From NCBI GenBank assembly GCA_022605405.1, contig JABYQQ010000027.1:310001-374000 (forward strand): a stretch of 64,000 bases of DNA, written 5' to 3'. Position 1 is the first letter of the stretch. Every line of letters begins with the position of its first letter. The notes under the pieces were generated by a model, which had not been told where the DNA came from, searched no databases, and saw only the letters and a list, made by a program, of their open reading frames with translations. The stretch comes from Earliella scabrosa (taxonomy: Eukaryota; Basidiomycota; Agaricomycetes; Polyporales; Polyporaceae). Position numbers and translations under genes: made by a program. Of the stretch, positions 1 through 10,429 are shown piece after piece.

Positions 1-329
1 CGGCGTGATCTCCACCTTCTCCCGAGTGTGCGTCACGCTCGACCTTGTAAATTTTAGCCTTGCTTCCGTCGTTGACATTGTTCCGTCCAGTCTGACTCCT
101 GTTCTTGCGACGCGCTTCCTTGCCCACCTCCGGGATGTGGACCGGGACCAAAGAATGTCATCGCTTGGCGTAAGTCAACTCCCGTCCATGCAGATCAATC
201 CCCCTACGGTGATCCGTGGCCGCGGCCTCAGCTCAGTCAGTGGAGTCCTCGACTTCGGAGACATGGACGATTTGACGGAGGAGAGGGTTGGCGCTGAAGT
301 TGGGGACGAGTAGTTGGGGACGAGTTCGA

Positions 330-1117
330 GATGCAAAGGACCGAAGGCATAGGTAGCCAAGGAGTGGCACCTGATGCCTAGGTGGGCGGTGGACGGGATT
401 CACTGTTCTGGAAGTCCAAGATTGTTGTGCTTAGAGTTCACGACGACTGAAAAAGACTTCAATTTGCCAACGAGCAAGTAGTGGTACGCACGCACGGGAC
501 GCGGACATACCTCGCTGACCGGGATCGACGAGACGCCGATCTCGTTCGCGATGAACCATGACGCCTTGCGATTGGTGCATTTGCGTCGAATGCAGGAAAT
601 TTCATAAATATGCACCATTTGTCATCAATTTGCTCGGGAGGTTTTTCCTGATGGACACGAGTGAGCTTGAGCATGGGCCCGTGCAAAGAGGACGGCGACA
701 GCGAGACATACTTGAAGTCCCGTCCACGCCCCTCCACCGTCGGCGGGAACGGATAATCCTCCGGCCAGCGCACCCTCGAGATATCCTGTGCACCGACGCG
801 GCTCAGCACGCCCCCGACTCAAAACCTCCGCACGACTCAAAAACTTACCAGCAAGACAAAGTAGCTCCCCTCAGGCCACGTGTACTCCAACCCGCCTCGA
901 ATGCCCCGACGAGCACCCTCTCGTACTCCGCGAGATGCGGCGCGAAGAACCCGCGGCCGCGCGCCTGCTTGAGCCCCCCGGCCGCGGCTTCTTGCATGGG
1001 CGTGTTCGAGCAGAAGACGATGCGCGTTGTCGCGGCAAGCGAGGGCCCGATGAGGGACGGGGGGCCGATGAGCCAGCCGATGCGCCAGCCAGTTGCAAAT
1101 CACGAACAAGTCGAGGC
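330..1117 (-). pseudogene. C-terminal relic of kynurenine aminotransferase (class I/II PLP aminotransferase)
   Basis: Read on the minus strand from about 1117 downward, the sequence gives FATGWRIGWLIGP, then SNTPMQEAAAGGL, LEYTWPEGSYFVLL and finally WFIANEIGVSSIPVSE. These are the conserved C-terminal blocks of kynurenine--oxoglutarate aminotransferases; the family's FxATGWRxGW stretch lies just after the PLP-lysine region. The reading frame is broken: the part before the LEYTWPEG block (near 905) is one frame off from the part after it. No start or upstream half is present next to it, because a stop lies just before the FATGW block. Intron-like interruptions remain near 865-795 and 511-455. 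The end near 330 is poorly conserved. The N-terminal half lies about 3 kb away (4009-4306, same strand), so this is one half of a split dead gene. Family assignment is confident from motifs; the exact ends are not. Confidence 0.75.
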
Positions 1118-1236
1118 AAGTTGTGGCAGGTCAGCGGCATCCGGCCCGGATCACCGGCCGCTCACACTCAAGCTTATAACTTTAAGTTCGGATTTGCCCG
1201 TCGTCTACTTACTCACTTACGTTAACCCCGCTCACG

Positions 1237-3193
1237 ATGACTGTGCCGGGCGAGAGCGTTCCGCTTGATGAACCTGACTGCATCGCTCGCCTTCTCGTGG
1301 GCCGGTATGATCGTCTTCCACTGCCACCCGCAGGAACAGCAAATCCAAGAGCAACGAAATTGGAACAGCAGGCAGCCCCTTTCCTCGACATTCTCGCGCA
1401 ACTCTTGGTCTGTGAGGAGCAGGGGCAAGCAGTTGCCCTCTCGGTTCTCTTCAACTCCCTCCCCGATGCGCTCGACTCGCGACTGCACTTTTTCGTTGCT
1501 CAGCATAACTCTGCCATCAATGACTCCGACTCTGTCCCGGAGTGTGTTCCGAAACACCTCCTCTTCATCTTGGGCAAGCTGTCCAAAGCTCGCCGACATG
1601 CCATCGCTCGACACGCCACGAAAGCAGCAGAGGCCAGCAGTGCGGCAAAGGTGGGGGCCAACGAGGACGCCGGGGTCAACAAGGAGGCAGACAAAGAGGC
1701 GACGGGCAAGTTTGACCCCCACGCCGCGTCCCTCCCGCTCGGGATATCCGCATTCATCTCGCCTACCACCTCGGACCCCTTGGAGAAAGCGCTCCTCGAC
1801 TTGGAGTATGGTCTCCTTCGCTATTGCCGGAAGAAACTCCGCAAGCGACTCGTCGGGGCCGACCGCTATACCCACTTCCTCACGCTTGCACGCGACATCC
1901 TCGGCAACCCGTTGCCCGATCGACGCATGGTCACACCAAAGGAACTGCCTCTCCTCCAGAGCCTGAAGGATCGGATTGCCGGCAACGATGAGCTACGACC
2001 CGCCATCGAGGTTTTGTGCCTCTTTCTGGGAGACTTGCATACCATCCTCTCGTCGCCACCGGGGGAGGAACTTGACTTCGAGAAACTGCGGAAAGCTCTG
2101 AACTGGATCTCAAAAGCATCATCGACCTTCTCCACATTAGCATCCGACTTCAATCGATACATGAGGCGTACGTGTGGTGCGTATACTACTATGTCGTTGG
2201 AGTCGCTGACGGCGATGCACGTCAGAATACCTCGCTTCCAATAATATGGACACCAAGAAGGACTTCGACGTCGAGCACTGGCTTTCCAAGCTCATTTACA
2301 TCCACAACAGCTTTAACAAGCTCATTCAACTCCTTGAATCCCCCATCTTCTCTCACATCGTCTCCGCTACGGTCCAAGTTGAGTGCGTCCCACTGACACC
2401 TCCCACACCGGCGAAAGGCCATTTCACCGTCACGTCGGATACCGTCGCCAAGCTATTGACGATAAGGGTGGGCGACGGCGAGATGAGGGATATCAGGAAA
2501 TTTTTGCGGTATATGGAATCCGGTGTGTTCATGTTCACATCGGAGCTGTGTAGTTCGCTCAACGTGCGTATACAGATCAGGTTGACTCCGAGGAGGTTAG
2601 GACGAACACTACGCAACGAGGTGAGTTGATATCGTATCAATCCATATGCTCGGTTACGAAGGTGGCAACGATGTATGCAGACTCGAAGACATTGTCTTTG
2701 GGTGGTTATGTACACTGCGAGTGTGCAATCCTCGCTCATCTCGACGCCTTCCTCTATGCGCACCCCACCCGCCAGGAAGAGCTCATCCCCTATATCGGGA
2801 TGTCCAAACGTCCTTGCCTGCTCTGCCATGACTACATTGAGGTCTACAACTCAGTAACGGGTCGCAACATCCGTACGGCGTACACGCACGGCCAAGTCGT
2901 GCCCTGGCGACGCCCCATCTTGAAGTCCGACCAAGAGAAGGAAGAGAACGTCCGTGCAGCGCTACATACTCGCTTGGTCAAAAGGCTCTGGGAAAAGATC
3001 AGCTCTTTCGCCTCTCAAACCGCCCTCGACTCTGAGGCACGCCGTCGCTTGCCTCCTGACGGTACGCATCTATCTGCGTTGTCTATCTGGCGCACATGGT
3101 ACAGCTGATGCGTGCTTCGCAGTGGAGGAGCTCCTGATCGATAAAATGCCGCCGCATTTAAGAGATGTGGCTCGGTTGCTACTCCAGTCGTAG
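1237..3193 (+). CDS. Nucleic acid/nucleotide deaminase-like protein (OTT_1508 deaminase type), multi-exon
   Basis: Proposed exons are 1237-2167, 2226-2620, about 2662-3061 and 3123-3193, giving about 598 residues. Introns 1 and 3 (58 and 61 nt) are canonical GT-AG and phase-consistent. The middle one is uncertain: a 41-nt intron 2621-2661 restores the frame, but the frame is also open from about 2581. The diagnostic part is in exon 3: HCECAILAHL followed about 35 residues later by PCLLCHDY. This is the H-x-E / P-C-x-x-C zinc site of the cytidine-deaminase fold as seen in the fungal OTT_1508-like deaminase family. The N-terminal 440 residues are helical-looking and unrecognised. No signal peptide or membrane segment is seen, so a cytosolic or nuclear protein is expected. 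The substrate is unknown. It lies between the two halves of a dead aminotransferase gene on the opposite strand. Confidence 0.7.
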
Positions 3194-3399
3194 TGTCTAT
3201 CGCCGTGTCGTAGACGTACCCTCCTGTTGCACTACGCTCGTCCCGAATGACCGAAGGCGTGACTTCATCAATATCAGCGCAGATCATGAGGTACTACTAC
3301 ATAACTACGACTGGCAGCGGTCTGAAGGACCTGCATCAAGGATACGAGCCCTACAATGTGTATCCCCCTTAACGCGGCAATCGGCTCCGACGGACGCCT

Positions 3400-3938
3400 C
3401 TAGGACACGCTCGCCGTCCTGTGAGTCCTGTGAACGCACCTCGTCCTCACCGCCGTGAAGAGCAACCTCACCTCGAAGACGCACGGCCTCTCCGTCGCCC
3501 GCTTCCCGTCGAGCACGTCCGCTTGCGCCGCGAGGCTCGCGCCTTTGTACACATCACCGGTGAGCGGGTGCGTCTCCCGCACCGAATCAATCGTCGGCTG
3601 AAACCGGTGGACGGGCGCGCGTGCCGAACCCGCCGGGGCCGGGGATGAGGAGCACCTCGAGGCTTGGGGGACAGTGTCGAGCTCAACGTGTGCTGCGTGG
3701 GCTGCATGACTTGGTAGAAGGTCGCGCTGTGCGGGTTGAGCGTGGGGTCGAGGGGCGCGATGCTTGTGCGCGTGAGGTCTGAGATCTGAGGTGTCGTTGG
3801 CGTTGGAGATGAGATAGAGGTCGAGGTGACCTTGCGCTCGCGCGAGAGCGTCTGGAATACCTTGGCGGGGCCGAAGACGGCGAGAGGAGAGTGTGTGCTC
3901 CCAGGAGGATGAACAGCAATGAAGCTCTTCACATTCAA
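3400..3938 (-). other. Coding-like minus-strand remnant, unassigned
   Basis: Between the deaminase gene and the aminotransferase N-terminal relic, the minus strand is unusually open in two overlapping frames. It contains protein-like pieces (for example AVHPPGSTHSPLAVFGP near 3905-3860 and ADVLDGKRATERPCVFEVRL near 3520-3465). The pieces fall in different frames and I do not recognise the family. They do not match the missing middle of the aminotransferase. This is best treated as the eroded remains of another gene, or chance openness in GC-rich DNA. Confidence 0.25.
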
Positions 3939-4008
3939 ATAGGGGAAGGGGGGGGGCTTGTATGATACGCAATATCGCGACCAAATGAGAATATTCGCGG
4001 GTGCTTAC

Positions 4009-4306
4009 CTTCGTTATGAACATGCCAACTATGGCCCAGCTTGGGACGAGGATCTCCGACTCCGGGTCGAGCTCATTCCCAAGCTGCGTCCGGTAGGTCT
4101 CCTTCACAGCTCTCCTCAGCCCAGGCTTCCCCTTCGCGAGCGAATAGTGGTTGCCCGCCCTCCGCGGCTAGGCCCGCCGTCCACGGTGGCGGAGGAAAGT
4201 CCATGTACTATCATGCAGCCTTGGCCGAGGTTGATGGAGTCTTTCGGCCATCTTGCAGCGCTGTTGAGTTCAGGTCCGTGATCAGCTGCCGGAACGGCTC
4301 GTGCAT
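4009..4306 (-). pseudogene. N-terminal relic of kynurenine aminotransferase
   Basis: On the minus strand from 4306, the sequence reads MHEPFRQLITDLNS, then INLGQG, then (frame changed) YMDFPPPPW, then (changed again) NHYSLAKGKPGLRRAV, ETYRTQLGNELDPESEILV and GMFITK, ending at a GTAAGC donor at 4008. This is the classic order of the N-terminal half of kynurenine aminotransferases (INLGQGxxxxxPP, HYSxxxGxPxLR, ExxVTxGAxEG). At least two frameshifts are needed within 300 bp. The normally invariant TxGAxEG segment reads PSWAIVG, so the gene is dead. The C-terminal half is at 330-1117; roughly 150 residues of the family's middle are missing between them. Confidence 0.75.
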
Positions 4307-4943
4307 CGTACTCACAACTCACTTAAATACAGTCCCGGTCCGTACGTCGTCGCCCAAGCATGTGTCCGTCCTTAGAGCGCGTCGCGAGAGGGATTACGGG
4401 TTTTGAGCGAGATCCCGTAGCCTTGCCATTCGCGTCCTGCTGGCGTAGTACGAGCCGAACCTGAAGATGATATGTAGGCCGACCGTCGCCGACGGACGAG
4501 GGCGGTTGAAAGAGGCTGAGGTCAGGCGTGAGTGCGTATCATCTCCACTAGACAAGGCAGTCTCGTTTGTGTGACGATTATTATGAAAGAGTTGCGACAA
4601 GTCAGGCGTGATAGGCGCCCAATGCTGTATTTATGAGCGTTCCGGCAGGTTCCGGCGCACGGCCGGTGCTTCCACGTTCGAGTCCAGCTAGCTACATACT
4701 TTCTAGCTCTTTCAGTCCACCTCTCAACGTCAATCCTATGTAATGCTTACCAGCCGTCTCGCTGGAACGAATGGTACTAGTAGGACGCGTGAGTAAGTAG
4801 CCACCGGACCGGAGCATTGACTCGGACATGCTGCGGCGCCCAATCAATGCAAAAATTTGCGGTACATACTTACTGCGGCTACATCCGTGGACCCAGGACG
4901 AACGATCCACCCTGCACGCAACTCTCACGTCTAAGCTGTCAGT
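4307..4943. other. Intergenic; duplicated upstream region of the beta-lactamase-like gene
   Basis: I see no gene here. From about 4800 the sequence is clearly homologous to 10309-10429, the region upstream of the second beta-lactamase-like copy. Both contain GCTGCGGCGCCCA and TGCGGCTACATCCGT at matching spacing. The duplication unit therefore begins about 140 bp before the start codon and presumably carries the promoter. Confidence 0.6.
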
Positions 4944-7146
4944 ATGCTGAGACTGAGCTCGCTGCTCTTGCTCTTGCATGCAGCAGCTGCTCTCCAGCTT
5001 CCTCTGTGGACACCTCAGGTCCCCCTATCCACACCCGGGACTCGGAACACAACCGGGGAGGAACATCATGACGTCAAAGCTGCGACCGGGACTCGTAAAT
5101 CTGCACTCACAGCAGACATCTCCGCCTTCGCGGAGAGGCTGCTGAAGGAGCGGCGTGTCCCAGGCATCTCGGTTGGTGTCGTACAGCTGAACGACGGCTC
5201 CGTGATCGCCGAGTTCGGTACATGGGGAAACATGACAGAGGACGGCGACGCGGTGAAGCCAGAGGTAAGACCTTCCCGTCGGGGACTTGACTATGGTCGG
5301 ACCTGACAGTTCATCACGCAGACCCTCTTCAGCATCGGATCGTGCTCGAAGGCGTTCGCGGCGAGCGCCATGGGCATCCTCATCGACGATTTCGCCACGG
5401 GCCGCAATGTCACCGCGCTCCCGCCCTCGGTGTCCTCGTTCACTTGGGACACGAAGATACAGGACCTGCTGCCTGAAGACTGGTTGCTCGATCAGGAATG
5501 GGCGACAGAGAAGGCGAACATACGCGATATCCTTGGCCACCTCACAGGTCTCACGAGGTGCTATCTGCTTCCGACCATAGCGGTCTATAAACCTCAGGTC
5601 GCTGACACTCACAATTGGCAGGAACGATCTTTCATACCATAGGAACGACACGACCCTGGATATCATCCGGAGAGTGAGACACATGAAGACGAAGTATGAG
5701 CTGCGCCAGAAGTGGGCGTACAACAATATAGTAATAATCCCTCCTATCTCCCATCGTGATATCATGGCGCACCGAGCTGACGAGCGTGGATGTCCTACAG
5801 ATGTTCTTTGTCGGCGCTCACATCATCTCCGTCTACTCGGGCATGCCATTCCGCGACTTCGTCCACGAGCGAATCTTCGCGCCGCTGAGCATGACCTCGA
5901 CGACGTATCTCGGACAGGAGGCGGAAGAGAGCGGGTGGTTCAGCCAAGCGTGGAGCGGAGAAGGTCGACGGATTCCATACTGGCAGCAGGACGAGTCGGT
6001 TATAGAGTGGATGGCGGGAGCTGGAGGAATCATCTCCAACGCTTTCGACATGGTGGGTCTTCGCAGCTATCAATGGTGACCCGTTGGCTAATACACGTAC
6101 ACATGACTGTCGCGAAAGACCAAATGGATTGCCACCCTGCTCAACAAGGGCGTGGATCCGCGCAACAATCGAACCATCATTCCCCGATCAACGTACGACG
6201 AGATCACCACTGCCCAATCACTCGAGCGGGGGCTGCCTGTCAGCCCCCTTGTATCGATCATCGGGTACGGCATGGGCTGGTCGCGTTGGTCGTATGCGGG
6301 ACACGACGTAGGTCCACCTCGCTGCGTCCCTGAACCCTGCTCTGACCGAGACACTGGCAGATGATCGGCCATGGAGGCGGCCTCCCCGGATTTCTCACTG
6401 ACGTCTCTCTGCTCCCCAACGACGGCCTCGGTCTCGTCACGTTCACGAACGCGGACGGCGCGCACGCTGTTCAGTCACTGCTCCCCACACGCATCATCGA
6501 GGACTACCTGGGTCTCAACCACAGCTTCGAGCTGCCCAATCCCGACCTCGACTCCCTCCCCCTCGTGCAGTGGGCGCTCCACCCTCACCCTCACCTCGCA
6601 CCCACATCACATCCACAGACCATCAACTTGAATCGCACCCAAGTGCTTGCGGAGTCCGAGTCGGACGTCCCGATTGAGCGCTACAGCGGCGAGTACTTCG
6701 ACCCCGGATACGGCGGTATCACGTTCTGCGCTCCAGAGAGCACCGCGCTGCGCTGCAAGAAGATCCTGCACGACTGGAAAGCGGCGAGCGCGAATCGCAC
6801 GCTGGATCCGGACACCCTGTACGGCGGGGGCACGCAGTTCTGGCAGTCGCACATGAAGCTCCGTCGGACGCGCACCACTACCAGTACTAGCTCTCAGCGA
6901 TCGGAGGTCTTCGTTGGCGGCACGGCGACGGTGTTCCCGCATGGGTACGGGCGCGACTCGACGCCGTTCGTGTATACGTTGTTACCGCCTGGAGTGCAAG
7001 AGCTCGTCCTCGAGTGCGTCGTTGACGGGCGGTTGGGAGAGGTGGTGGGGTGTGGGCTGATGAACGTCGAGGAAGGCCCGGCGCGGGTGGGGGATACGGT
7101 CCAGGAGAGGGCGGATGTGTTCTTCCGGAAGGTCGAGTCGTTCTAA
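4944..7146 (+). CDS. Secreted beta-lactamase/transpeptidase-like serine hydrolase, copy 1
   Basis: Six exons: 4944-5264, 5310-5557, 5622-5730, 5801-6052, 6119-6307 and 6361-7146; they join in frame to 634 residues. The N-terminus MLRLSSLLLLLHAAAALQ is a signal peptide, so the product is secreted. The class C beta-lactamase / DD-peptidase motifs are all present: S118-C-S-K121 (SxxK nucleophile), Y223-N-N225 (YxN) and the H377-G-G box. A C-terminal beta-rich extension follows from about residue 430. In fungi these proteins are esterase or lactam/lactone hydrolase-like; the substrate cannot be read from the sequence. All introns (45-70 nt) start with GT and end with AG. A paralog with the same intron positions is at 10430-12616. 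I see no disabling change. Confidence 0.9.
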
Positions 7147-7510
7147 TGCTCAGCGCGGCTCAAAGGGACGTTGTGGATGGATCGGAAACAGCATCGTTTC
7201 AGGACCATCCTCGTCTCGCGCTACTTGCTCGATGCACTTCACCCTTTCAGCCAGATTCCTCGAGAGCGTCCGCCCTTCCACGGATCCTATGGGCTGATCG
7301 GATTCAGCGGGAAGTTCAACCGGAACTTAATCTGATACTCCTGCGATAGATGCTGTGCTTTCACGTCTGTATGTACTTTGTTCGACTTCTGGACTGGACC
7401 GGACTTCGTGCCTACTTATTACAGGAGAGGTGAGCGGTCGGATGATCGGGCCGGTACCTGTGGATGGGCGACCTAGCCGACAGTAGCCGCCCGAGTTTTG
7501 TCCAACGTTG
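7147..7510. other. Intergenic, 3' flank of beta-lactamase-like copy 1
   Basis: No gene, repeat or RNA is evident. The short open frames here lack family resemblance. Confidence 0.4.
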
Positions 7511-7519
7511 CCCACGATG
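7511..7519 (+). repeat. Left 9-bp target-site duplication (CCCACGATG)
   Basis: CCCACGATG stands immediately before the outer end of the left terminal inverted repeat. It is repeated exactly at 8154-8162 after the right end. Confidence 0.85.
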
Positions 7520-7644
7520 GGATAGTAAGCCTGCACACACTTTTCCCTTTTTCGGAAGGCGCGCGCTTGCGCTCTCGCGCGCGACGGACTTGTCTTTTTC
7601 GTCACTCACAGTTGACGCTCAGACGTTTGAGCACTCAAAGACAC
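7520..7644 (+). repeat. Left terminal inverted repeat of the MITE
   Basis: Perfect reverse complement of 8029-8153. It contains a GC-alternating core (GCGCGCGCTTGCGC) around 7559-7580. Confidence 0.9.
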
Positions 7645-8028
7645 ATTCTGCGATCTGTGGGGGCCCCCAAATGGGCAGAAATGGGTATATTTGTACTCCG
7701 CATGTGTGATTTGGTGATTGGGCAGTATAGCATGGTGTTTTCATGACGGTGAAGGAGACTTTTTAGCGTCTGAAGCATCTTATAGGTCTGGCAGCACCAC
7801 CATAAGTTGGGATTACTTCTGAGTAGTAGCTCATGAACGAAATTCGACGTCCAGGACCCTCTCTTGCTGATTTGAGGCTACAGGAGATACATCTAATACA
7901 TGTGATGGCACCCTGGCCCGCATGGTGGTGCTACCACTTGCGGTTCGGGCGTTTTTATAATTTTTTCGACCTAAAAATGTTTCAGGCGCACTTGAGATGA
8001 ACTGGTGCGGTAGATAGCTGTAGAATGA

Positions 8029-8153
8029 GTGTCTTTGAGTGCTCAAACGTCTGAGCGTCAACTGTGAGTGACGAAAAAGACAAGTCCGTCGCGCGCGAGA
8101 GCGCAAGCGCGCGCCTTCCGAAAAAGGGAAAAGTGTGTGCAGGCTTACTATCC
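8029..8153 (-). repeat. Right terminal inverted repeat of the MITE
   Basis: Perfect reverse complement of 7520-7644. Its outer end abuts the second copy of CCCACGATG, in which the F-box gene's first in-frame ATG lies. Confidence 0.9.
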
Positions 8154-8162
8154 CCCACGATG
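8154..8162 (+). repeat. Right 9-bp target-site duplication (CCCACGATG)
   Basis: Exact copy of 7511-7519. Its last three bases are the ATG at 8160 that opens the F-box reading frame. Confidence 0.85.
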
Positions 8163-9978
8163 ACACTTTACGGCGGCGACGTACACGGCCATACCCACCG
8201 GAGGATGTCGTCTAGTCCCATCATTCTTCCCTCGGAGCTGTGGACCTTAGTAGTTCGTAACCTCCCGCATGAAGAGAGACGAACTTGCCTCTTCGTATCC
8301 AGGCAACTGCACGACATCGCGCTCTTCATTCTATTCTCCAGGGTAACTCTGTACTTTGGTTTATGGCGGTGGGACGAGCACCTTGTATGGGAACTTCAAC
8401 CGTGGAAAGCTAGCAGGGAACCGTGGCATATGGAGTATGATGTGCCGAAAGTGGAGGCACGCACGACCCTCACATGGGAGCTTTTGCGACACATCTCGCG
8501 TACACCTAGCTTTGCGATGGTTGTGAAGACGGTTTCGGTGCATGCGTACGCACTGGGAGATGGTCTTTTTGAGACCCGTGAGTTTATTCGAGCTATGCGC
8601 TTCCCATCTGCTGACTTGTCGCATGTGCTTGGTAGATTGTCTTGCGGAGGCCCTTGAAGCCCTACACAACCTACGATCCTTCCATTGGCATGGCACATTC
8701 CCTCACCCAAAACCAATCATCATGCGCACCCTCGCAAGATCTGGCGGTGGTTTTGCCCTGAGTGACCTTCGTATACCGTGAGCAAACATCTCTCGGTCGA
8801 GAAAGCTGCCTTAGCACATCTAAATTGATTGACAGGTTGTGCGATGAAGCTATATCGTCTCTGTCAGGGTTTACCGAGCTCTGCACCTTGCAGTTGATCG
8901 ACGAGGACCCACTCAATGACGAGCCGCCAGATCTCAAGACAAAATATCCCTTGATCCACGCTGTCATCAGTGCGAACTCGCGTACCCTCAATCGCCTCTC
9001 GATACAGGGGAAAGCACTCTGGGGCTGTCAGATACGCTCCTATCTCCATCTCCACGAGCTTGAGCTGATGCTCTCTACCGATCTGGGCGGACTCTCGTTG
9101 ATCCTCCATCATTGTGCTAGTCTCCGCACATTCTCCTTGTACATTAGCGGCAAGGAGTACCAGCTGTCACCTGTGCTCCAGATGAATCCAACCGCACTAC
9201 CAGAACTCACCTCGTTCAAGCTCATCACTCATCAAATTAGAATCTCAGAGGCAGATCACGCAACGATCTCGAGCTTCTTAGAGAACAAGAAGAAGTTGCG
9301 GCGACTCGACGTGTTCCACGACAACTATGAGAAGAGGACCAACACCCTACTCCCGTGTCTTCCCGCCCTTCCTGCCCTCGAAGTCCTGGGTCTAGATCTT
9401 CCGGCTTTTCCCTTCGATGAGGGCTGGAACTCGACCGACATGCGCATCCTAGATCAGCATATACCGCTCAAAGTATCTGCCCTGGTGCTCCGTGTCCCGC
9501 CAGAATGGGAGCTTATAAGACAATTGCCTGATCAGGAGTGGATCGATATGGTGCGAGCTCGTGATACTAGACTCTATTTTGCCGCGTCGAGGTACTCACT
9601 AGATTCCTCACTTGCAGTTTCGAAAACGTACCTCACTCGGTTACCTGCACATTCTCGACGGCAGCGCCTCCATGGACCTCAAGCAGCAGCTCCTGAAGGA
9701 TCACCCCGACTCCCTCCAGCTAGTTGGGTATGGTCCGTATTTGCGTTGGCTTAGGCCCGATGATCCCGACTCGCCCTACCGACCTGACAAGCCGAGCTAC
9801 TCACCATGCTGGCCTCTCGAGAGAGTCGCACATCGGACCGTTGAAGACTTCGGATGCGATGACTGGGAGTGGCTACTCAGGCATAACGACCGCAGTGGAC
9901 TTGGTACGTCACTGTGCCGCCGTAAGCCATAAGGACTCACGATTTGGCGCAGATAACTTGGCTCCTGGTCCGCAGTGA
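8160..9978 (+). CDS. F-box domain protein with leucine-rich-like C-terminal region
   Basis: Exons 8160-8577, 8636-8777, 8836-9550, 9618-9903 and 9953-9978 join in frame to 528 residues. The first 50 residues carry an F-box: LPSELWTLVVRNLPHEER followed by CLFVSRQLHDIAL, the pattern of agaricomycete F-box proteins that recruit substrates to SCF ubiquitin ligases. The rest is an irregular leucine-rich array (LRSFHW, LCTLQLID, LHELELM, LRTFSLY, LRRLDVF, LEVLGLDL). The start is either ATG 8160, which lies in the transposon target duplication, or the in-frame ATG 8205. The second is closer to the F-box and fits the start of the paralog at 48519. That paralog shares every intron position but is broken. 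This copy has no defect. The substrate is unknown. Confidence 0.8.
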
Positions 9979-10429
9979 TTTTGCATCTCTGTCGTCGAGA
10001 AGCGTCGCATGTATGTGCCACCCGCGTTCTATGTCAAATCTCGCCACTCATGACATGCCGTCCGCAGGGCGTTCCGTCAAAACAACTCTCCTCCGCGGCT
10101 GCGACAAGTGGCAAGTGCAAATCTCAAGTCCGCCGGCTCAGTCTCCGTCGAGTCAAGAGGTTGACGCTTCGATTTTGGTACTCATACACGAAACACAGGA
10201 GTGCGGTTGGAGGTACATGAGAGTGGGGGTGGAGGTACTCGTACTACCCGAGAGCGGGATGTGCAAGATCGGCTACAGGCTCAGCGCTTGATCTCATGTT
10301 GATGTATCACCGGGCCGGACCGTTGACGTGCTGCGGCGCCCATTCAATGTTTGCAAACAGTCACGGTACTTGCTGCGGCTACATCCGTAGACGAACCTTG
10401 CACGCAACTCTCACGTATACACTGTCGCT
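9979..10429. other. Intergenic, including duplicated upstream region of beta-lactamase-like copy 2
   Basis: No gene seen. From about 10309 the sequence matches the region upstream of copy 1 (4800-4943). Confidence 0.5.

Larger units (their letters stand above)
7520..8153. mobile_element. 634-bp non-autonomous DNA transposon (MITE, Mutator-like by its duplication length)
   Basis: The two ends are perfect inverted repeats of 125 bp (7520-7644 and 8029-8153) beginning GGATAGTAAGCCTGCACACA. After a 2-bp indel the match continues for about 5 more bases. The interior of about 385 bp has no long open frame and is AT-richer than its surroundings. It is flanked by a 9-bp direct repeat, CCCACGATG. In established transposon families, a 9-bp duplication with long terminal repeats points to Mutator-like elements; hAT elements make 8 bp. 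The lack of any substitution between the arms over 125 bp indicates a young insertion or strong arm homogenisation. No transposase is encoded in the window, so an autonomous partner elsewhere would be required. Confidence 0.85.

Noticed and set aside
558..1268. 236-codon plus-strand open frame near the window start
   Set aside because: Antisense of the aminotransferase relic; low-complexity Arg/Pro composition and no family match.
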